Source of the DNA: Psococerastis gibbosa
Lineage: Eukaryota; Arthropoda; Insecta; Psocodea; Psocidae
Length of the DNA stretch: 64,000 nt
Reading direction: 5' to 3'
Assembly: GCA_963971405.1 (NCBI GenBank)
Contig: OZ020490.1
Coordinates: 26,003,464 to 26,067,463, forward strand
Position numbers and translations under genes: made by a program. Every line of letters starts with the position of its first letter. Position 1 is the stretch's first letter. Under the pieces are notes generated by a model, which saw only the letters and a list, made by a program, of their open reading frames with translations, searched no databases and was not told the DNA's origin. This document shows positions 27,401-34,430 of the stretch, piece by piece.

Positions 27401-27474
27401 ATGTGTAGTTGCCGAATGTTCCTTCCAATGCCAAAGTCAACAGGAATAGAAGCACCATGCCAAATACTGTCGAC
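200..27474 (-). CDS. Tolloid/tolkin (BMP1-like) astacin metalloprotease, 15 exons, C-terminus off the left edge
   Basis: Secreted zinc endopeptidase of the BMP1/tolloid family. Known members cleave chordin/Sog-type BMP antagonists and matrix proteins outside the cell. Exons: 27317-27474, 26609-27039, 25684-26183, 25111-25344, 21366-21544, 20257-20363, 14715-14841, 13716-13931, 12482-12607, 9230-9381, 8497-8818, 6734-6894, 3020-3215, 1495-1748, 200-413. All but one junction joins in phase with GT/AG sites; the least certain is the 26609 donor. From the ATG at 27458 this gives about 1120 residues: signal peptide, prodomain of about 350, astacin domain from about residue 371, then CUB1-CUB2-EGF1-CUB3-EGF2-CUB4. 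The family order predicts CUB5 next, before position 200. The prodomain is longer than in BMP1 and closer to Drosophila Tolkin, so the paralogue cannot be named. All key catalytic motifs are present. Confidence 0.93.
414..1494. other. Tolloid intron: possible LINE scrap and an 83-bp tandem repeat
   Basis: About 435-545 (+) translates to [19 protein letters not shown], resembling the LINE 3' end at 56740-57095 (NVPNAEVLRRMYTEAKLL), so it is probably an eroded LINE piece. 1025-1265 holds three copies of a unit of about 83 bp containing ctttcacggccgaagtcaga. I see no exon in the rest. Confidence 0.45.
1025..1265. repeat. Three-copy tandem repeat, period about 83 bp
   Basis: The motif ctttcacggccgaagtcaga starts near 1045, 1128 and 1211, each followed by the same atgaggctaaatgaag-type text. 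Copies differ by a few bases. Intronic, function unknown. Confidence 0.85.
1495..1748 (-). CDS. Tolloid exon n: EGF2 plus first part of CUB4
   Basis: Acceptor TTGAACAG at 1749, donor CGATTG|GTAAG at 1495. EGF2 reads [20 protein letters not shown], then [19 protein letters not shown]4 starts at [20 protein letters not shown]. The DIDEC start indicates a calcium-binding EGF. Confidence 0.95.
1804..1966. mobile_element. Foldback MITE, 163 bp
   Basis: Long imperfect terminal inverted repeats: ggcgggtattccacat at the left and its complement atgtggaatacccgcc at the right. The arms continue inward through the tcaatcgtcaatg region. No coding capacity. It lies 55 bp upstream of the EGF2 acceptor. A relative sits at 28277-28423. 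Confidence 0.85.
2189..2890 (+). mobile_element. Element Y copy 1
   Basis: Starts tgctttccaatttata and runs through the Y landmarks: the gtctgtctgtctgt microsatellite (about 2285-2335), gatttccgggcaaactac, ctcaaaaacggctccaacga, and cctcacctccagtgacatca near the end. Truncated before the aaactcggaccggttc terminus. It lies in the intron between the EGF2 and CUB3 exons. Confidence 0.85.
3020..3215 (-). CDS. Tolloid exon m: CUB3, second part
   Basis: Acceptor AAATTTCAG at 3216, donor TTTACAG|GTGTGT at 3020. It encodes [38 protein letters not shown] and [14 protein letters not shown]. It lies 3.5 kb from the first CUB3 exon because the 144-bp satellite fills the intron. Confidence 0.94.
3583..6640. 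repeat. Satellite array, 21 units of 144 bp
   Basis: The 13-bp palindrome gacagcggctgtc (perfect arms around one base) recurs from 3701 to 6581. These are 20 steps of 144 bp, so 21 units with no net indel. The array fills most of the intron between the two CUB3 exons. Sequence variants (ccc versus tctc before agaaatgat; tacaatgattt versus tagaatgatct) are scattered along it. Edge units are more diverged. No open reading frame. Confidence 0.97.
6734..6894 (-). CDS. Tolloid exon l: CUB3, first part
   Basis: Acceptor TTTCAG at 6895, donor AATAAC|GTAAGT at 6734. It encodes [40 protein letters not shown] and [13 protein letters not shown]. Confidence 0.95.
7124..7262. repeat. Pyrimidine microsatellite (CTCTCTCCCTCTT)n
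   Basis: About 140 bp made only of C and T in short ctctccctctt units on the plus strand. Open frames across it are composition artefacts. It lies in a tolloid intron. Confidence 0.9.
7789..8435 (+). mobile_element. 5'-truncated LINE with reverse-transcriptase C-terminal ORF and GAA tail
   Basis: The 3' end of a non-LTR retrotransposon. The open frame to 8409 encodes about 200 residues with [35 protein letters not shown] and RRGRPKK, the standard connection region after the RT domain of insect LINEs. The RT core is absent. It ends in an (aag)n tail (8422-8435). A 10-bp target duplication gagggcaatt flanks it at 7779-7788 and 8436-8445, so both ends are defined. It is antisense to tolloid and ends about 50 bp from the exon k donor. 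The intact frame suggests a fairly recent insertion. Confidence 0.93.
8497..8818 (-). CDS. Tolloid exon k: CUB2, second part, plus EGF1
   Basis: Acceptor AATATTTAG at 8819, donor GAGC|GTAAGT at 8497. The CUB2 end reads [29 protein letters not shown] and QKAGFSASF. The calcium-binding EGF module has [27 protein letters not shown] and DLHSDGVHC, with six cysteines. Confidence 0.95.
8819..9229. repeat. Tolloid intron with a tandem duplication that includes part of exon j
   Basis: 8883-9090 and 9091-9300 are tandem copies of about 208 bp. Both contain aaagcattgctcagaa, aacatgtaaatacttgaatg and the last 60 or so bases of the CUB2 exon with its donor (donor of the extra copy at 9026). The extra exon piece lacks an acceptor and the first half, so it is not counted as coding. 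Confidence 0.85.
9230..9381 (-). CDS. Tolloid exon j: CUB2, first part
   Basis: Acceptor TTTTTCAG at 9382, donor TTTGAG|GTAATT at 9230. It encodes [40 protein letters not shown] and [11 protein letters not shown]. The 3' half of the exon and the following intron also occur as a degenerate copy at about 8883-9090. Confidence 0.94.
9517..10005 (+). mobile_element. Element Y copy 2, left half
   Basis: Begins ttgctttccaatttatacg and follows Y through ctcaaaaacggctccaacga to the repeated gactaaatgactaaatg near 9985. There it breaks and is followed by block D. The missing right half of Y resumes after about 11880. Confidence 0.85.
10011..11880. repeat. Block D, first copy of a near-identical 1.87-kb duplication
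   Basis: Matches 44601-46467 almost base for base (offset 34587-34590). It contains a non-coding stretch with a repeated cgtttcgt.aacatctgcgg motif, a Y fragment (10920-11145), a complete hAT MITE (11154-11429) and the left half of another Y (11434 on). Open frames of 60-119 codons occur in both copies, but they have no recognisable domain and cross the MITE and Y boundaries. Confidence 0.93.
11154..11429. mobile_element. hAT-type MITE, 276 bp
   Basis: Terminal inverted repeats caggcgcggatcta / tagatccgcgcctg are perfect over 14 bp. The 8-bp target duplication gattgttg is at 11146-11153 and 11430-11437. CAG-starting termini and an 8-bp duplication are typical of hAT elements. Internal runs of C and G; no ORF. 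Confidence 0.95.
11434..12291 (+). mobile_element. Element Y copy, near full length
   Basis: From ttgctttccaatttatacg to gagtaaactcggaccggttc. It carries gtctgtccgtctgtctgt, a long T run at 11660-11680, and a C homopolymer at 12154-12171 before gagatatcgg. The left half is shared with the copy at 46021-46467; after about 11880 the two diverge sharply. Confidence 0.9.
12482..12607 (-). CDS. Tolloid exon i: CUB1, second part (42 codons)
   Basis: Acceptor GGGTTTTAG at 12608, donor GAAG|GTCAGT at 12482. It encodes [26 protein letters not shown] and [10 protein letters not shown], the typical C-terminal half of a CUB domain. Both junctions are in phase with neighbours. The exon is short and easily missed. 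Confidence 0.92.
12608..13715. other. Tolloid CUB1 intron with two nested foldback repeats
   Basis: tagccctattacggcgattt (about 13036) reappears inverted near 13395-13425 and again near 13590-13613 as atcccaaatcgcc.taatagggctgca. This outlines foldback elements of about 390 and 200 bp. The inner text is AT-rich. No exon besides those at either end was found. Confidence 0.6.
13716..13931 (-). CDS. Tolloid exon h: CUB1, first part
   Basis: Acceptor TTTTCCAG at 13932, donor GTTATTG|GTGTGT at 13716. It encodes [50 protein letters not shown] and NRSPVIG. This is a CUB domain with the calcium-binding Y/D-x-x-E/D pattern (DYLEIRDG). Longer open frames continue past the donor but no longer resemble CUB. 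Confidence 0.93.
13932..14714. other. Tolloid intron with MITE relics
   Basis: About 14015-14320 is a diverged relative of the TTAA-flanked foldback at 60280-60667 (shared aaatacccgattatatgatg and agatttggctcatg). 14333-14606 holds two adjacent copies of a short element with caaggccgtgcccaag-type and gggcacggc-type ends and poly-G/C interiors. No exon seen. Confidence 0.6.
14715..14841 (-). CDS. Tolloid exon g: end of astacin domain
   Basis: Acceptor TTCTTATAG at 14842, donor CCAA|GTAAGT at 14715. It encodes [28 protein letters not shown] and LLYKCP, the conserved end of the astacin domain before CUB1. It lies 5.4 kb from the previous exon because of intervening repeats. Confidence 0.95.
14842..16880. 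other. Tolloid intron, no feature recognised
   Basis: AT-rich, with scattered C-runs (for example 15905-15920) and eroded cgtccatgagaacggctttcc-type text also seen near 29840, which suggests old transposon remains. No exon, RNA gene or coherent element could be supported. Confidence 0.5.
16882..17240 (+). mobile_element. SINE R3
   Basis: Runs from gccatgttgaatccattaga to gaaagcaggcgttggaaaca. It shares a head (about 200 bp, including gtggttcggcatccac) with family R2 but has a different 3' part and an AAC-type tail. Other copies: 21810-22168, 34126-34430, 43135-43432 and 55185-55580. Confidence 0.75.
17279..17472 (-). mobile_element. tRNA-Glu-like SINE
   Basis: In sense direction the head has an A-box-like tagtggtac stretch, a ctttcacccg anticodon-loop-like segment, and a B box (ggttcgagttcc). 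A body with a ccgggccttcc-like segment and a taatagaacaaaaagtc end follow. Eight copies lie in the window. Confidence 0.8.
18136..18413. mobile_element. Foldback MITE, about 278 bp
   Basis: Ends aggcggcaattccaccggcg and cgccggtggaatagcagcct are inverted copies. The arms continue through gttttaaggaaactattatg / cataatagtctccttaaaac to a small AT-rich loop. No ORF. Confidence 0.85.
19475..19675 (-). mobile_element. tRNA-Glu-like SINE inside element Z
   Basis: The best-preserved head: in sense, gtagcgtagtggtaaggact (A box) and ggttcgagtccc-like B box. The D arm and anticodon-loop region resemble tRNA-Glu. Confidence 0.85.
19697..19985 (+). mobile_element. SINE R2 with 11-bp target duplication
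   Basis: From ggtcggccgccataccaag to an (act)n tail. Flanked by aggtttttcta at 19686-19696 and 19986-19996. Contains a B-box-like ggttcaaatc. Near-identical copies at 51734-52023 and 55718-56009. Confidence 0.92.
20257..20363 (-). CDS. Tolloid exon f: Met-turn exon
   Basis: Acceptor TTTTCCAG at 20364, donor TCTAAG|GTAAGC at 20257. It encodes [29 protein letters not shown] and FSK. SIMHYA is the Met-turn, and its tyrosine is the fifth zinc ligand of astacins. Only 107 bp long. Confidence 0.95.
20439..20638 (-). mobile_element. tRNA-Glu-like SINE
   Basis: Full-length copy with B box ggttcgagtccc in sense orientation and a gactttttgttc-type end. It lies 75 bp upstream of the Met-turn exon acceptor. 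Confidence 0.85.
20639..21129. other. Tolloid intron between SINEs, no feature recognised
   Basis: Contains an 18-base C homopolymer near 20788-20805 and AT-rich text. No exon or element boundary could be supported. Confidence 0.5.
21130..21328 (+). mobile_element. tRNA-Glu-like SINE
   Basis: Plus-orientation copy: gtagagttgtggtacagact, tttcacccgagaggttgtta, gttcgagtctcacac, ending taatagaacaaaaaa. Ends about 40 bp before the zinc-motif exon donor. Confidence 0.85.
21366..21544 (-). CDS. Tolloid exon e: catalytic zinc-binding exon
   Basis: Acceptor TTTTAG at 21545, donor GGAAG|GTAAG at 21366. It encodes the vicinal cysteines [11 protein letters not shown] that mark the BMP1/tolloid subfamily, then [18 protein letters not shown], followed by the zinc motif [13 protein letters not shown] (HExxHxxGxxH) and TRPDRD. 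Every catalytic residue is intact, so the gene appears functional. Confidence 0.97.
21810..22168 (-). mobile_element. SINE R3
   Basis: Starts on the plus strand with a (gtt)n tract (tail in reverse) and gcctgctttcagcatttctg; ends ccgttggc. The text before it (21560-21720) matches sequence flanking the SINE at 55718, so it is another interspersed repeat. Confidence 0.8.
22379..22560 (+). mobile_element. tRNA-like SINE head and body
   Basis: gaatagttcagttgatagag resembles an A box and D arm, and gatcgaggttcgaggc a B box, spaced as in a tRNA. The acceptor and anticodon stems do not pair well and a non-tRNA body follows, so this is a tRNA-derived SINE or pseudogene rather than a functional tRNA. 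Confidence 0.5.
22561..23254. other. Tolloid intron, no feature recognised
   Basis: Unique-looking AT-rich text. No exon, RNA gene or repeat boundary was identified. Confidence 0.5.
23255..23745 (+). pseudogene. LINE 3' end, frame-shifted
   Basis: In mixed frames it reads [11 protein letters not shown], then [36 protein letters not shown] and a run of lysine codons (gaagaagaag) at the end. Same plan as the LINE at 7789-8435 but a different family, with several frameshifts and stops. Confidence 0.75.
23746..25110. other. Tolloid intron with a decayed Y fragment
   Basis: 24522-24715 is a diverged minus-strand Y fragment (cctggcatctcaaaacgtgt, gttgaaatctcggaatcaaa). A G-run occurs near 24080. 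No exon was recognised, including in the open frames at 24207-24395 and 24850-25050. Confidence 0.55.
25111..25344 (-). CDS. Tolloid exon d: furin site and N-terminal half of astacin domain
   Basis: Acceptor CGTATCAG at 25345, donor GCGG|GTAAGT at 25111. It holds the maturation site KRRMTR (R-X-X-R), then [10 protein letters not shown], the usual mature N-terminus of BMP1/tolloid proteases, and [13 protein letters not shown] with the first astacin disulfide cysteine. It ends in FTERACG. Confidence 0.95.
25684..26183 (-). CDS. Tolloid exon c: highly basic prodomain
   Basis: Acceptor TTTTAG at 26184 and donor CAA|GTAAGT at 25684. The 500-bp exon encodes a low-complexity segment rich in K, R, E and D, with long basic runs near its end (KKKKKLKKN). 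It joins the catalytic-domain exon in phase. Such basic stretches are common in long tolkin prodomains and may hold extra furin sites. This is inference from composition. Confidence 0.82.
26446..26600. repeat. Degenerate tandem copy of part of the tolloid prodomain exon
   Basis: Resembles 26736-26889 (offset 290): ccttcagttgtcaacac, cctgcttctcctcaatattc and actagcacgcact are shared. The copy has lost its reading frame and ends in a stop, so it is treated as intronic. This makes the exon b donor uncertain. Confidence 0.8.
26609..27039 (-). CDS. Tolloid exon b: prodomain with Glu/Lys-rich coiled-coil region
   Basis: The acceptor TTCTTTTAG at 27040 joins exon a in phase and yields GFLGDIV, which matches the FLGDIA motif of tolloid prodomains. 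About 100 residues rich in E, K, Q and L follow, including two IEEEGL repeats, and would form a coiled coil. The preferred donor is GAG|GTAGAT at 26609, which joins exon c in phase 0. An alternative at about 26570 gives a stop. Part of this exon is duplicated at 26446-26600. Confidence 0.7.
27317..27474 (-). CDS. Tolloid exon a: signal peptide and start of prodomain
   Basis: The ATG at 27458 opens a hydrophobic run ([16 protein letters not shown]) typical of a cleaved signal peptide, followed by a polar prodomain start. The donor is GCAG|GTGGGC at 27317. A TTTTTAG acceptor at 27475 means a 5' non-coding exon lies further upstream. The frame stays open between this acceptor and the ATG, so a start in an earlier exon is not excluded. 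The ATG at 27458 is preferred because it directly precedes the hydrophobic core. Confidence 0.8.
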
Positions 27475-28276
27475 CTAAAAATGAAGGTCTTATTCGTAAA
27501 TTAAATTATTAATTACTCTTTCGAAGAATTCACACTGGGTCATTGCATTTGATTTGAGATGACTTCTATAACTTATTGAAGCTTATATGTAGTAGTTTCT
27601 TTTGTATTGAAGTTTATAAAGATATAAAGACAGTTGGTTAATTACGTTCAACCATTAATAACGGCTTGTCCACAATGTCTATGCGACTTAAATTCGAAAA
27701 AATCATTAAAGTCAAAAAAGTACCGGTACTCTTGTATGTATTTTTAATTCTGAATTATAATTTTTAATCGATAAAAAAAATTCCTTGTAAATTGTAATAA
27801 CCATCGTGCTGCGATATTGCACTAGCAAACTCGAGTAAACTTATTTAACAAAAATTAAACCTTACTTTTTTTACACAACCGATGCTGATCAATCCTATCC
27901 AAAAATTGGCAAAAAGTTTGAAAGTAACTTTGAAGACATCATTGTTCTGTATATGGATTGCTTCGGCCCAAATAGCAAAGTCAAAAATCACGCCTAAATT
28001 GATAGCATCTGATCTATTTTTGTTCACTTATCTGTCAGTCAACTCATTTGCACAACACAGTTTTTGCGCATGAACTCTGACCTCTCGCCACTCTATCCTA
28101 ATACGATGCATACATAAAAACAAGATTACACGCTATAGCCTGCATTTTTTTTATTTCAATGCGACACTGAAACGACAGGCGTTTACAGTACCCATTTACG
28201 ACTTTTCAGTCGTCAGTGGCCAATCGGTGTATATATATACTATGCATACTATCTACATATATATACATATATCTTA
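27475..28276. other. Upstream of the tolloid signal-peptide exon: 5' intron or promoter side
   Basis: A 5' non-coding exon should lie here or further right, because exon a begins after a splice acceptor. AT-rich, with a tatatatac tract near 28240. I cannot place the first exon or the start site. Confidence 0.4.
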
Positions 28277-28423
28277 GGCGGGGTTTCCACATACAGTACG
28301 TCAATGGTCAATGGTAAATATGGTTTTGACGAGGTAGCAGACATTTTTAGTATGTCTTTAATGTCTGCTAAAACGTCAATTTCACATTTGCCATTGACCA
28401 TTGACGTGTGTGGAAATCCCGCC
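28277..28423. mobile_element. Foldback MITE, 147 bp
   Basis: ggcggggtttccacatac at the left, gtgtggaaatcccgcc at the right, inner arms gtcaatggtcaatgg / ccattgaccattgac. Related to 1804-1966; both share tagtatgtctttaatgtctg in the loop. Confidence 0.88.
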
Positions 28424-28488
28424 TAAGTGTAGAGGAACTGTCAATATTCTTACTAAGACAGGCGCTAAATTGCAAAAAAAAGAACCGG

Positions 28489-29180
28489 TCCGAGTTTACT
28501 CGAACATGCTTTCCAATTTATCAAATTTAGTAGATAAAGAAAATGAGTAATTTCATGGTAAATAATTTTCCTATGGTTAAATTTCCGATATCGCGCGGGG
28601 GGGTGGTGGTTGTCCACCTGACGTCACTGGAGGTGAGGTAAATTCTAGATAGGTCAGACCAACACATTACCACACAGCAATACTGGCAGGGCACGCAATG
28701 CATTTGAGCGTGAATTTTTTTATCATTTTTAAAAAAAAAACATTTTTTTTTTACAAAACCAATTACTTTTCTGGGAAAGCAACCTGTCCGGTTTCGTTAC
28801 TCAATTTAACACCTAAAACATGCCTGAAGGTAGAAATCATCGATAGAAAGGTTTCGCAGAAAAATTATTTTTTAGTCATTTTTCATTAAAATTTAGTTAT
28901 TTTTATTTTTTTACCCCCAGAAGCAACCTATCAAGAGGCAAGCGACCCCACGCATGTCGTTAATATTAATATCGACTACAATATATGTGAATTTAAAAGA
29001 AATCGTTGGAGCCGTTTTTGAGAAATAATTTTTTTAGACGTTTTTTTGGAGTTTTTTTTCGTAAAAACCACTTTTTCGGGTTCCTGGGACTTCAAAACGT
29101 GTAAATCCGTTGAAATCTCGGAATCGAAAATTTCGACCGTCACAAAGCTTTCCTTATACTACGTATAAATTGGAAAGCAA
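28489..29180 (-). mobile_element. Element Y, near full length
   Basis: Begins gaaccggtccgagtttactc and ends cgtataaattggaaagc, followed by aaaaa. All inner landmarks are present, but the tetranucleotide section is deleted. A-rich sequence flanks both ends. Confidence 0.9.
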
Positions 29181-29727
29181 AAATAGTCAATGTGCATAAC
29201 AAAAATTACAGCTAAAAACTAATTAAACATCTTAAAAATTAAAATACGTAAATATACTGTATTGGATTTCAGTGTGGAAAGGGGGTTATGTAGGCAGGAG
29301 CCAACGTGCAATTACGCCGGTTTAGAAACTTTTTGACAACAATTGCTCTATCGTTGCCATATCTGATCGGTGATTTACAAACGACAAATGTCCCAAAAGA
29401 GGCCGAGCTCTCTTTTGTCCAGTGACTCCGTACACATTAAACGAATAGTGCGACCACTTAAAGCCCCTAACTTTTGTAGAAACTCCCTATTTTGCGCCTA
29501 TTTATTCAAACAAAGGACCCACGGCCCCCCTGTTTCCAGTTTTGTTAATGAAGTTCTCATCTGCAAAATCTAAATGTTTTGCTGACAAAATGTGTAAAAC
29601 CTCACTATTTCGGGCCTATTAAAACAAATAAAACTCCCCCTTGCCGTGATATTCCTCGACCGCACTATTTTAGGCCTACGTTTTCGAAAGAAAAAAAAAT
29701 TCGAACCCTCGGGAGCCTGCTCAATGG

Positions 29728-29761
<34 letters not shown>

Positions 29762-31080
29762 TTCGTATATTTTTCTAAAGTGATTGGCGTAACAAATTAT
29801 TTTGTAGCTCATGTCCCCTAATTTAAAAGCTGCATACGTCCATGAAAACGGCTTTCCCTTTTTCTACATTTTCTGAAAATTGGTGGTGCCAAATGAAATA
29901 CCGCCCCCTCTCTAAAATCTACCGTATCGCTGTGTACTCTGTGTTTTTATAGGGGAGCAGCGCTAAGATAGTTGATTATTCACTAATTAAAAGACGAAAC
30001 GTTTTTTGATACTCCCCTAAACTGTGTCATAATATTAAAGTCCCTCGTTAAGAGTCGTGTCATTAGCCATCTGCTAAGAACTTCAGAGAGCCGCAAAAAA
30101 GGGAGAGGCCTCGTCAGGATCAGGGAATTTCAATCGTGACATCGTGGGAATTAGCGTTCTACGAATTATTATTCTTTGTAGTAGCAGGAGTTCAGCGTCT
30201 ACTTCTGTATAGGAGAGTTGGGACATTCGCTTCACGTCAAAAATAGAGTTTTTTATTTATTTCTGGAGCCATTCACTTGCCATGCTTCGGGTGAACTATT
30301 CCCCCCCCCCCCACCCCCTCCTCGTTCAGGCGCAGGTTCAGGTACTAAAATGTGTGTGTCATTGTTAAGCTGGAGTCATGAGCTTACATTTGAGGTGTCG
30401 CTTGCCATGCTTTAGGTGACCCCTTCCCACCCTTCGCCCCTCTCCCAGTTCAAGCGCAGGTTCAGGTACGATTTGTATAGTTAACTTGACAACTCTTGTA
30501 ATAAGCTTTCATTTAAGGCGCAACATGCCATATGATGTCATTTGATATTTTAGAGACATTTAATCTCAAACTTTAGCTGTTTACTGTACCTGAACTGAAA
30601 AACTCAGGTACACCAAGGTAAGATCATCAAGTACTCCTATTTTTTCTTTATCAGAAAATCTGGTTTTGACTTTTAGCATTCAGCACACTAACAGCCCACA
30701 GGTACCTAAAGTTTGACTTTTAAAGACCTGAACCTGTAGGGATACAATCAAAATTTTTGCAAATTATGAATGAACACTTCATAAGCTTTCAAATGATGTG
30801 CAATTTGACATACCTTTACATTTCATTATTCCGAGGAACAGCATATGGACCCCCCCCCCCAAAAAAACCCCCCTTCCAGGTCCCCAAAAAATTCCAAACT
30901 AATTTCCAGAAATGCGTCAACCCCCACTTTGTAATGATTAAAAAAAATTCAGACCTCTGACGTTATTCGTTTTCGAGAAAAAGTAGGTGGACGGATGGTC
31001 TGGACCACCCTGTAAATACTGTATGTACATATAACATTTTGAACGGAGGGTGGTTTTAGGCTCAGGGGGTCATGAAGTGA
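29181..31080. other. Intergenic repeat debris
   Basis: Includes an (ATA)n microsatellite at 29728-29757 and C-runs at 30301-30311 and 30850-30859. It also has two loose copies of text around cttgccatgctt.gggtga followed by gcgcaggttcaggta (30280-30350 and 30400-30470). No gene recognised. Confidence 0.5.
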
Positions 31081-32600
31081 ACGGTTGTGAAGAAATTTTC
31101 CGAAAGTCGAACATTGGTCGCCATCTCAATGAATCTCCCTAAAATGTGCGATGTGGCTCCAGGGTTCAAACTTATTGCTTACCGCCCCTTAACTGAGCGG
31201 ATTGTCATCCAGCATTTGCGAGACGTGTATGTAGTGTATATCATACAAATAACGTCACATCATATGAATTGGGCAACTCTAGGAATGAAATTCTAAGAAT
31301 AAAAACATGGGATTGGCCACAACGGGTCAAACAACAGTTCACGCACTATCTCAGTTTTTGTGCTAGGCCTCTAAGATAACGCTCTCATATAGCCTATTGC
31401 ATGATGCAGCGACATTACATTACTAGACAATGTGGCGTCCCAATCTAACGTGATATTCTCTGTATTTGTTATTATTTTGAAGGGCTCTCGGTAGACGGCG
31501 GGCTATTCGATGTCCGAGTGCCCAGATCCAAGGGGCCCCCCCTTCCTCTCCACCCCCCCCCCCCTTAGCAATTAACTCAATCACGGGCTGCTTGATTCCT
31601 TTGATAGCCATTACTCTAATGTTTGGTAAACAACCAACCCCTCAACATGGCTCGTTAATGCCTGAAAGTTTATGGAGGGGGTGCAATGGGAACCCCCTTC
31701 TATGTTTTAAAGGGAGCCGTCACTATACTAATTTATATGGAAAGCTATCAGCTTTATCCTGTGATTAGCGCCGCCGCCCCCCCCCCCCCTATTTGTTGAT
31801 TTAATTTGAGCCAATCTATACCATATTGGGTGTGCGCCCAATAGTGTTGCATTATACTATGGGCGTACCTAATGGCGGAGGCTGCAAAATTGACGGGTAA
31901 ATTTAAGTACCTATACCATAGATATAGGTAGGCCTATATTAACCTTGATGGGCTGCAAGCAGGTTGCAAGCCGTTACCAATATGGCCGCCTCGGTTGCAA
32001 GCGCAAATGTAAATGTGTAAATGCACGCCTAATATAAAGACGTTTTTTATTTCATTCATTTCATTTCATTTCATTCATTTGACATTGCGCATCCACGCGT
32101 GAGCTGGGGTTACGTATTTTACTCTGCCTTACACAAGCTAAGAATAAAATCTGCTATAGTTCAGCGTGAGGACGTCTGAATGTTTTGGACTGTAAAGTAT
32201 AAACAAAACACAGCTAACTGTTGGGTGCGTCTATTTTTGCAATAACAATAACAATAGGACATATCACTGGTTATGGTCTGTCCGGAGCCCTCATGGCAAA
32301 TCTGGGTCATAGAGGTCCCAGCGTCTGCCGGCTCTGCAATGAGTCCGAGGATACCGCGAACACGTGGTGACTACTGTTCAGCACTTTGGCTTAATTTATT
32401 TACAGTACCTTATACCGCCCCTGACCTATTTTTTCCGATCTCCAAAACTATAATCTATCTTCTTTTGTCAGAGCAGTTCAGAAAACTAATCGGCCACAGC
32501 TCGATTCCCAATATCCATTGTGCTTCTCCCTCTCCAAAATTAATAATATATACGTTGTGACCTACTTATCTTCCAATCTTTTATAAAGGGGACAATGGGG
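31081..32600. other. Intergenic, no feature recognised
   Basis: AT-rich text with C/G homopolymers (31549-31564, 31777-31788) and attcatttcatttcattt near 32050. Open frames of 60-95 codons have no domain-like composition. Confidence 0.5.
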
Positions 32601-32619
32601 TTTAAATCCAGTGGCGGAT

Positions 32620-32885
32620 ATTTTCTTCTTTCTTCTTATTCTTCTTCTTTTGTCTCTATTGCCCTTGATGGGCTTTGGTCTGCTCAAAAACACTCTAGTC
32701 ATTTTGTACGACGCTCCACCATCTACGGACTCCCAACTTGCGGATGTCAGTTTCTAATCCGTCCTTCCAGCAGTCGCTGTAAGTCCCTCTATTCTTTTTC
32801 CCATCATGCTTGCTTTGTACATTTTTTTCGGCATGCGGTTATCTGCCATTCTTACGACGAGGCATCAATTATATTTAATTATTAC
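32620..32885 (-). pseudogene. LINE 3' end, degraded
   Basis: On the minus strand it reads KRMPKKCTKQA and ends in a run of gaa codons, matching the family at 23255-23745. Several stops. Confidence 0.65.
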
Positions 32886-33120
32886 TGACATCGTGCAAAG
32901 TCTGCTTTAAAATGCATTTAGGGCTTTACTTAAACTTCAATAAATGTTTACGGTAATTGGTACTTTCATGCAAATGAAATTTGAAATACAGCTTGACTGA
33001 GTTCTCAAGATGTTCGGGGAGCTGTAAACGGTTGTAATAGAAGAATGAAGATGGAGGAAAAAGCTTGAGGGAGATCAAAGAGCTCGGAGAAATACAGACG
33101 GCTTCTTTGAGTATTAAGAG

Positions 33121-33885
33121 CCAGGGTCGGATCTAGAACCCATTTCTATAGCTGGATTAAGCTTTCTTCATGATGTCCGTACGCTTTCATCAGTTCTATC
33201 GTCTATCGTTGGGTATATACAGAGAACCATTGCTGGGAAACTGGACTTTGAAACCGAATGCCTATGTTTGAGTCTCTTTTTATTTATCTACCTTGTTCGT
33301 ACCCTCTTCAGGTTGTCAAGGGTCGGATCTAGAACTAACCCATTTCTATAGCTGGATTAAGCTTTCTGCATGATGTCCGTACGCTTTCATCAGTTCTATC
33401 GTCTATCGTTGGGTATATGCAGAGAACCATTGCTGGGAAACTGGACTTTGAAACCGTATGCCTATGTTTCAGACTCTTTTTATTTATCTACCTTGTTCGT
33501 ACCCTCTTCAGGTTGTCAAGGGTCGGATCTAGAACTAACCCATTTCTATAGCTGGATTAAGCTTTCTTCATGATGTCCGTGCCCTTTCATCAGTTCTATC
33601 TTTGATCTCTGGGCATATACAGGGTGCAGTTGCTAGAGAACTGGACAAAATGCCTAGGTTTGAGACTCATTTTATGTATCTACCTTGTTCGTAATAATAA
33701 TAAAAATGACTTTTTGTTCAATTACTAAGCCAACCAGCGGAGTTAGGGCTATGAAGCCCTCTCTTACACTCAACTAGGAAGGCCCGGGACCGCCTGCTTT
33801 ACATGCCCTCCGAAGCATGGCCAGAACCCTCACAGGTTGTGAAGGGACTCTCAATTCATACAAAATACAATCTCTTATCGTTCGT
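33121..33885. repeat. Tandem repeat of about 198 bp, third unit interrupted by a SINE
   Basis: ggtcggatctagaac starts at about 33125, 33321 and 33521. Each unit runs through cccatttctatagctggatt, catgatgtccgt, cagttctatc and ctaccttgttcgta. In unit 3 the text breaks after ttgttcgta for a SINE (33705-33828) and resumes as accctcacaggttgtgaa. Confidence 0.88.
33705..33828 (-). mobile_element. tRNA-Glu-like SINE, 5'-truncated
   Basis: Contains the 3' body (gactttttgttc to gaagcatggccaga in plus-strand text) without the tRNA head. Inserted in the third 198-bp unit, which resumes on the other side. Confidence 0.85.
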
Positions 33886-34125
33886 ACGATCTTTTTACTT
33901 GGATATGAGTTCAGCTATGGAATTTACATAACGCCAAGTCTTCGTGTTTGAACTTATATTATTTATGAATGAGGGGACCTCCTAATTATAATGACTTCAG
34001 CCTCCCGCATGAATAATTACTTCTAATTAGGCATAAGTGATAGCTGGAAGTTTATTAAAAGAATAGGAAGTAACACAGTAGGTATCTAATTTTATAATAT
34101 ATAAATTTTTGGGATTTTGTTTTTT

Positions 34126-34430
34126 TCTAACGCCTGCTTTCAGCATTTCTGCTTTAAGCAACCCTGTCAGCCGGGCGGCACCCTAAGGGCAGACTCCGTC
34201 ACCTCAGGGAGAGGGGGAGTTGACAGGGTGGACCTCCTGATTATAGTGGATTCCGAACCACTTGTGGAACATAGTAAAGTCACACGATTAATTCGGAGGT
34301 GGCCAGGATTCGACACGCACGCACACTGACTGTCATAGTATCAGCGCGTTTTCTATATATATATAAGTTTACCGCAGTTTGAAACACGCCCTGCTCTCGT
34401 GGATTGAACTTGGTAAGGCCGTTGGCGAAT
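34126..34430 (-). mobile_element. SINE R3
   Basis: gcctgctttcagcatttctg at the left, ggtaaggccgttggcga at the right, with the shared ccgaaccacttg core. Confidence 0.8.
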
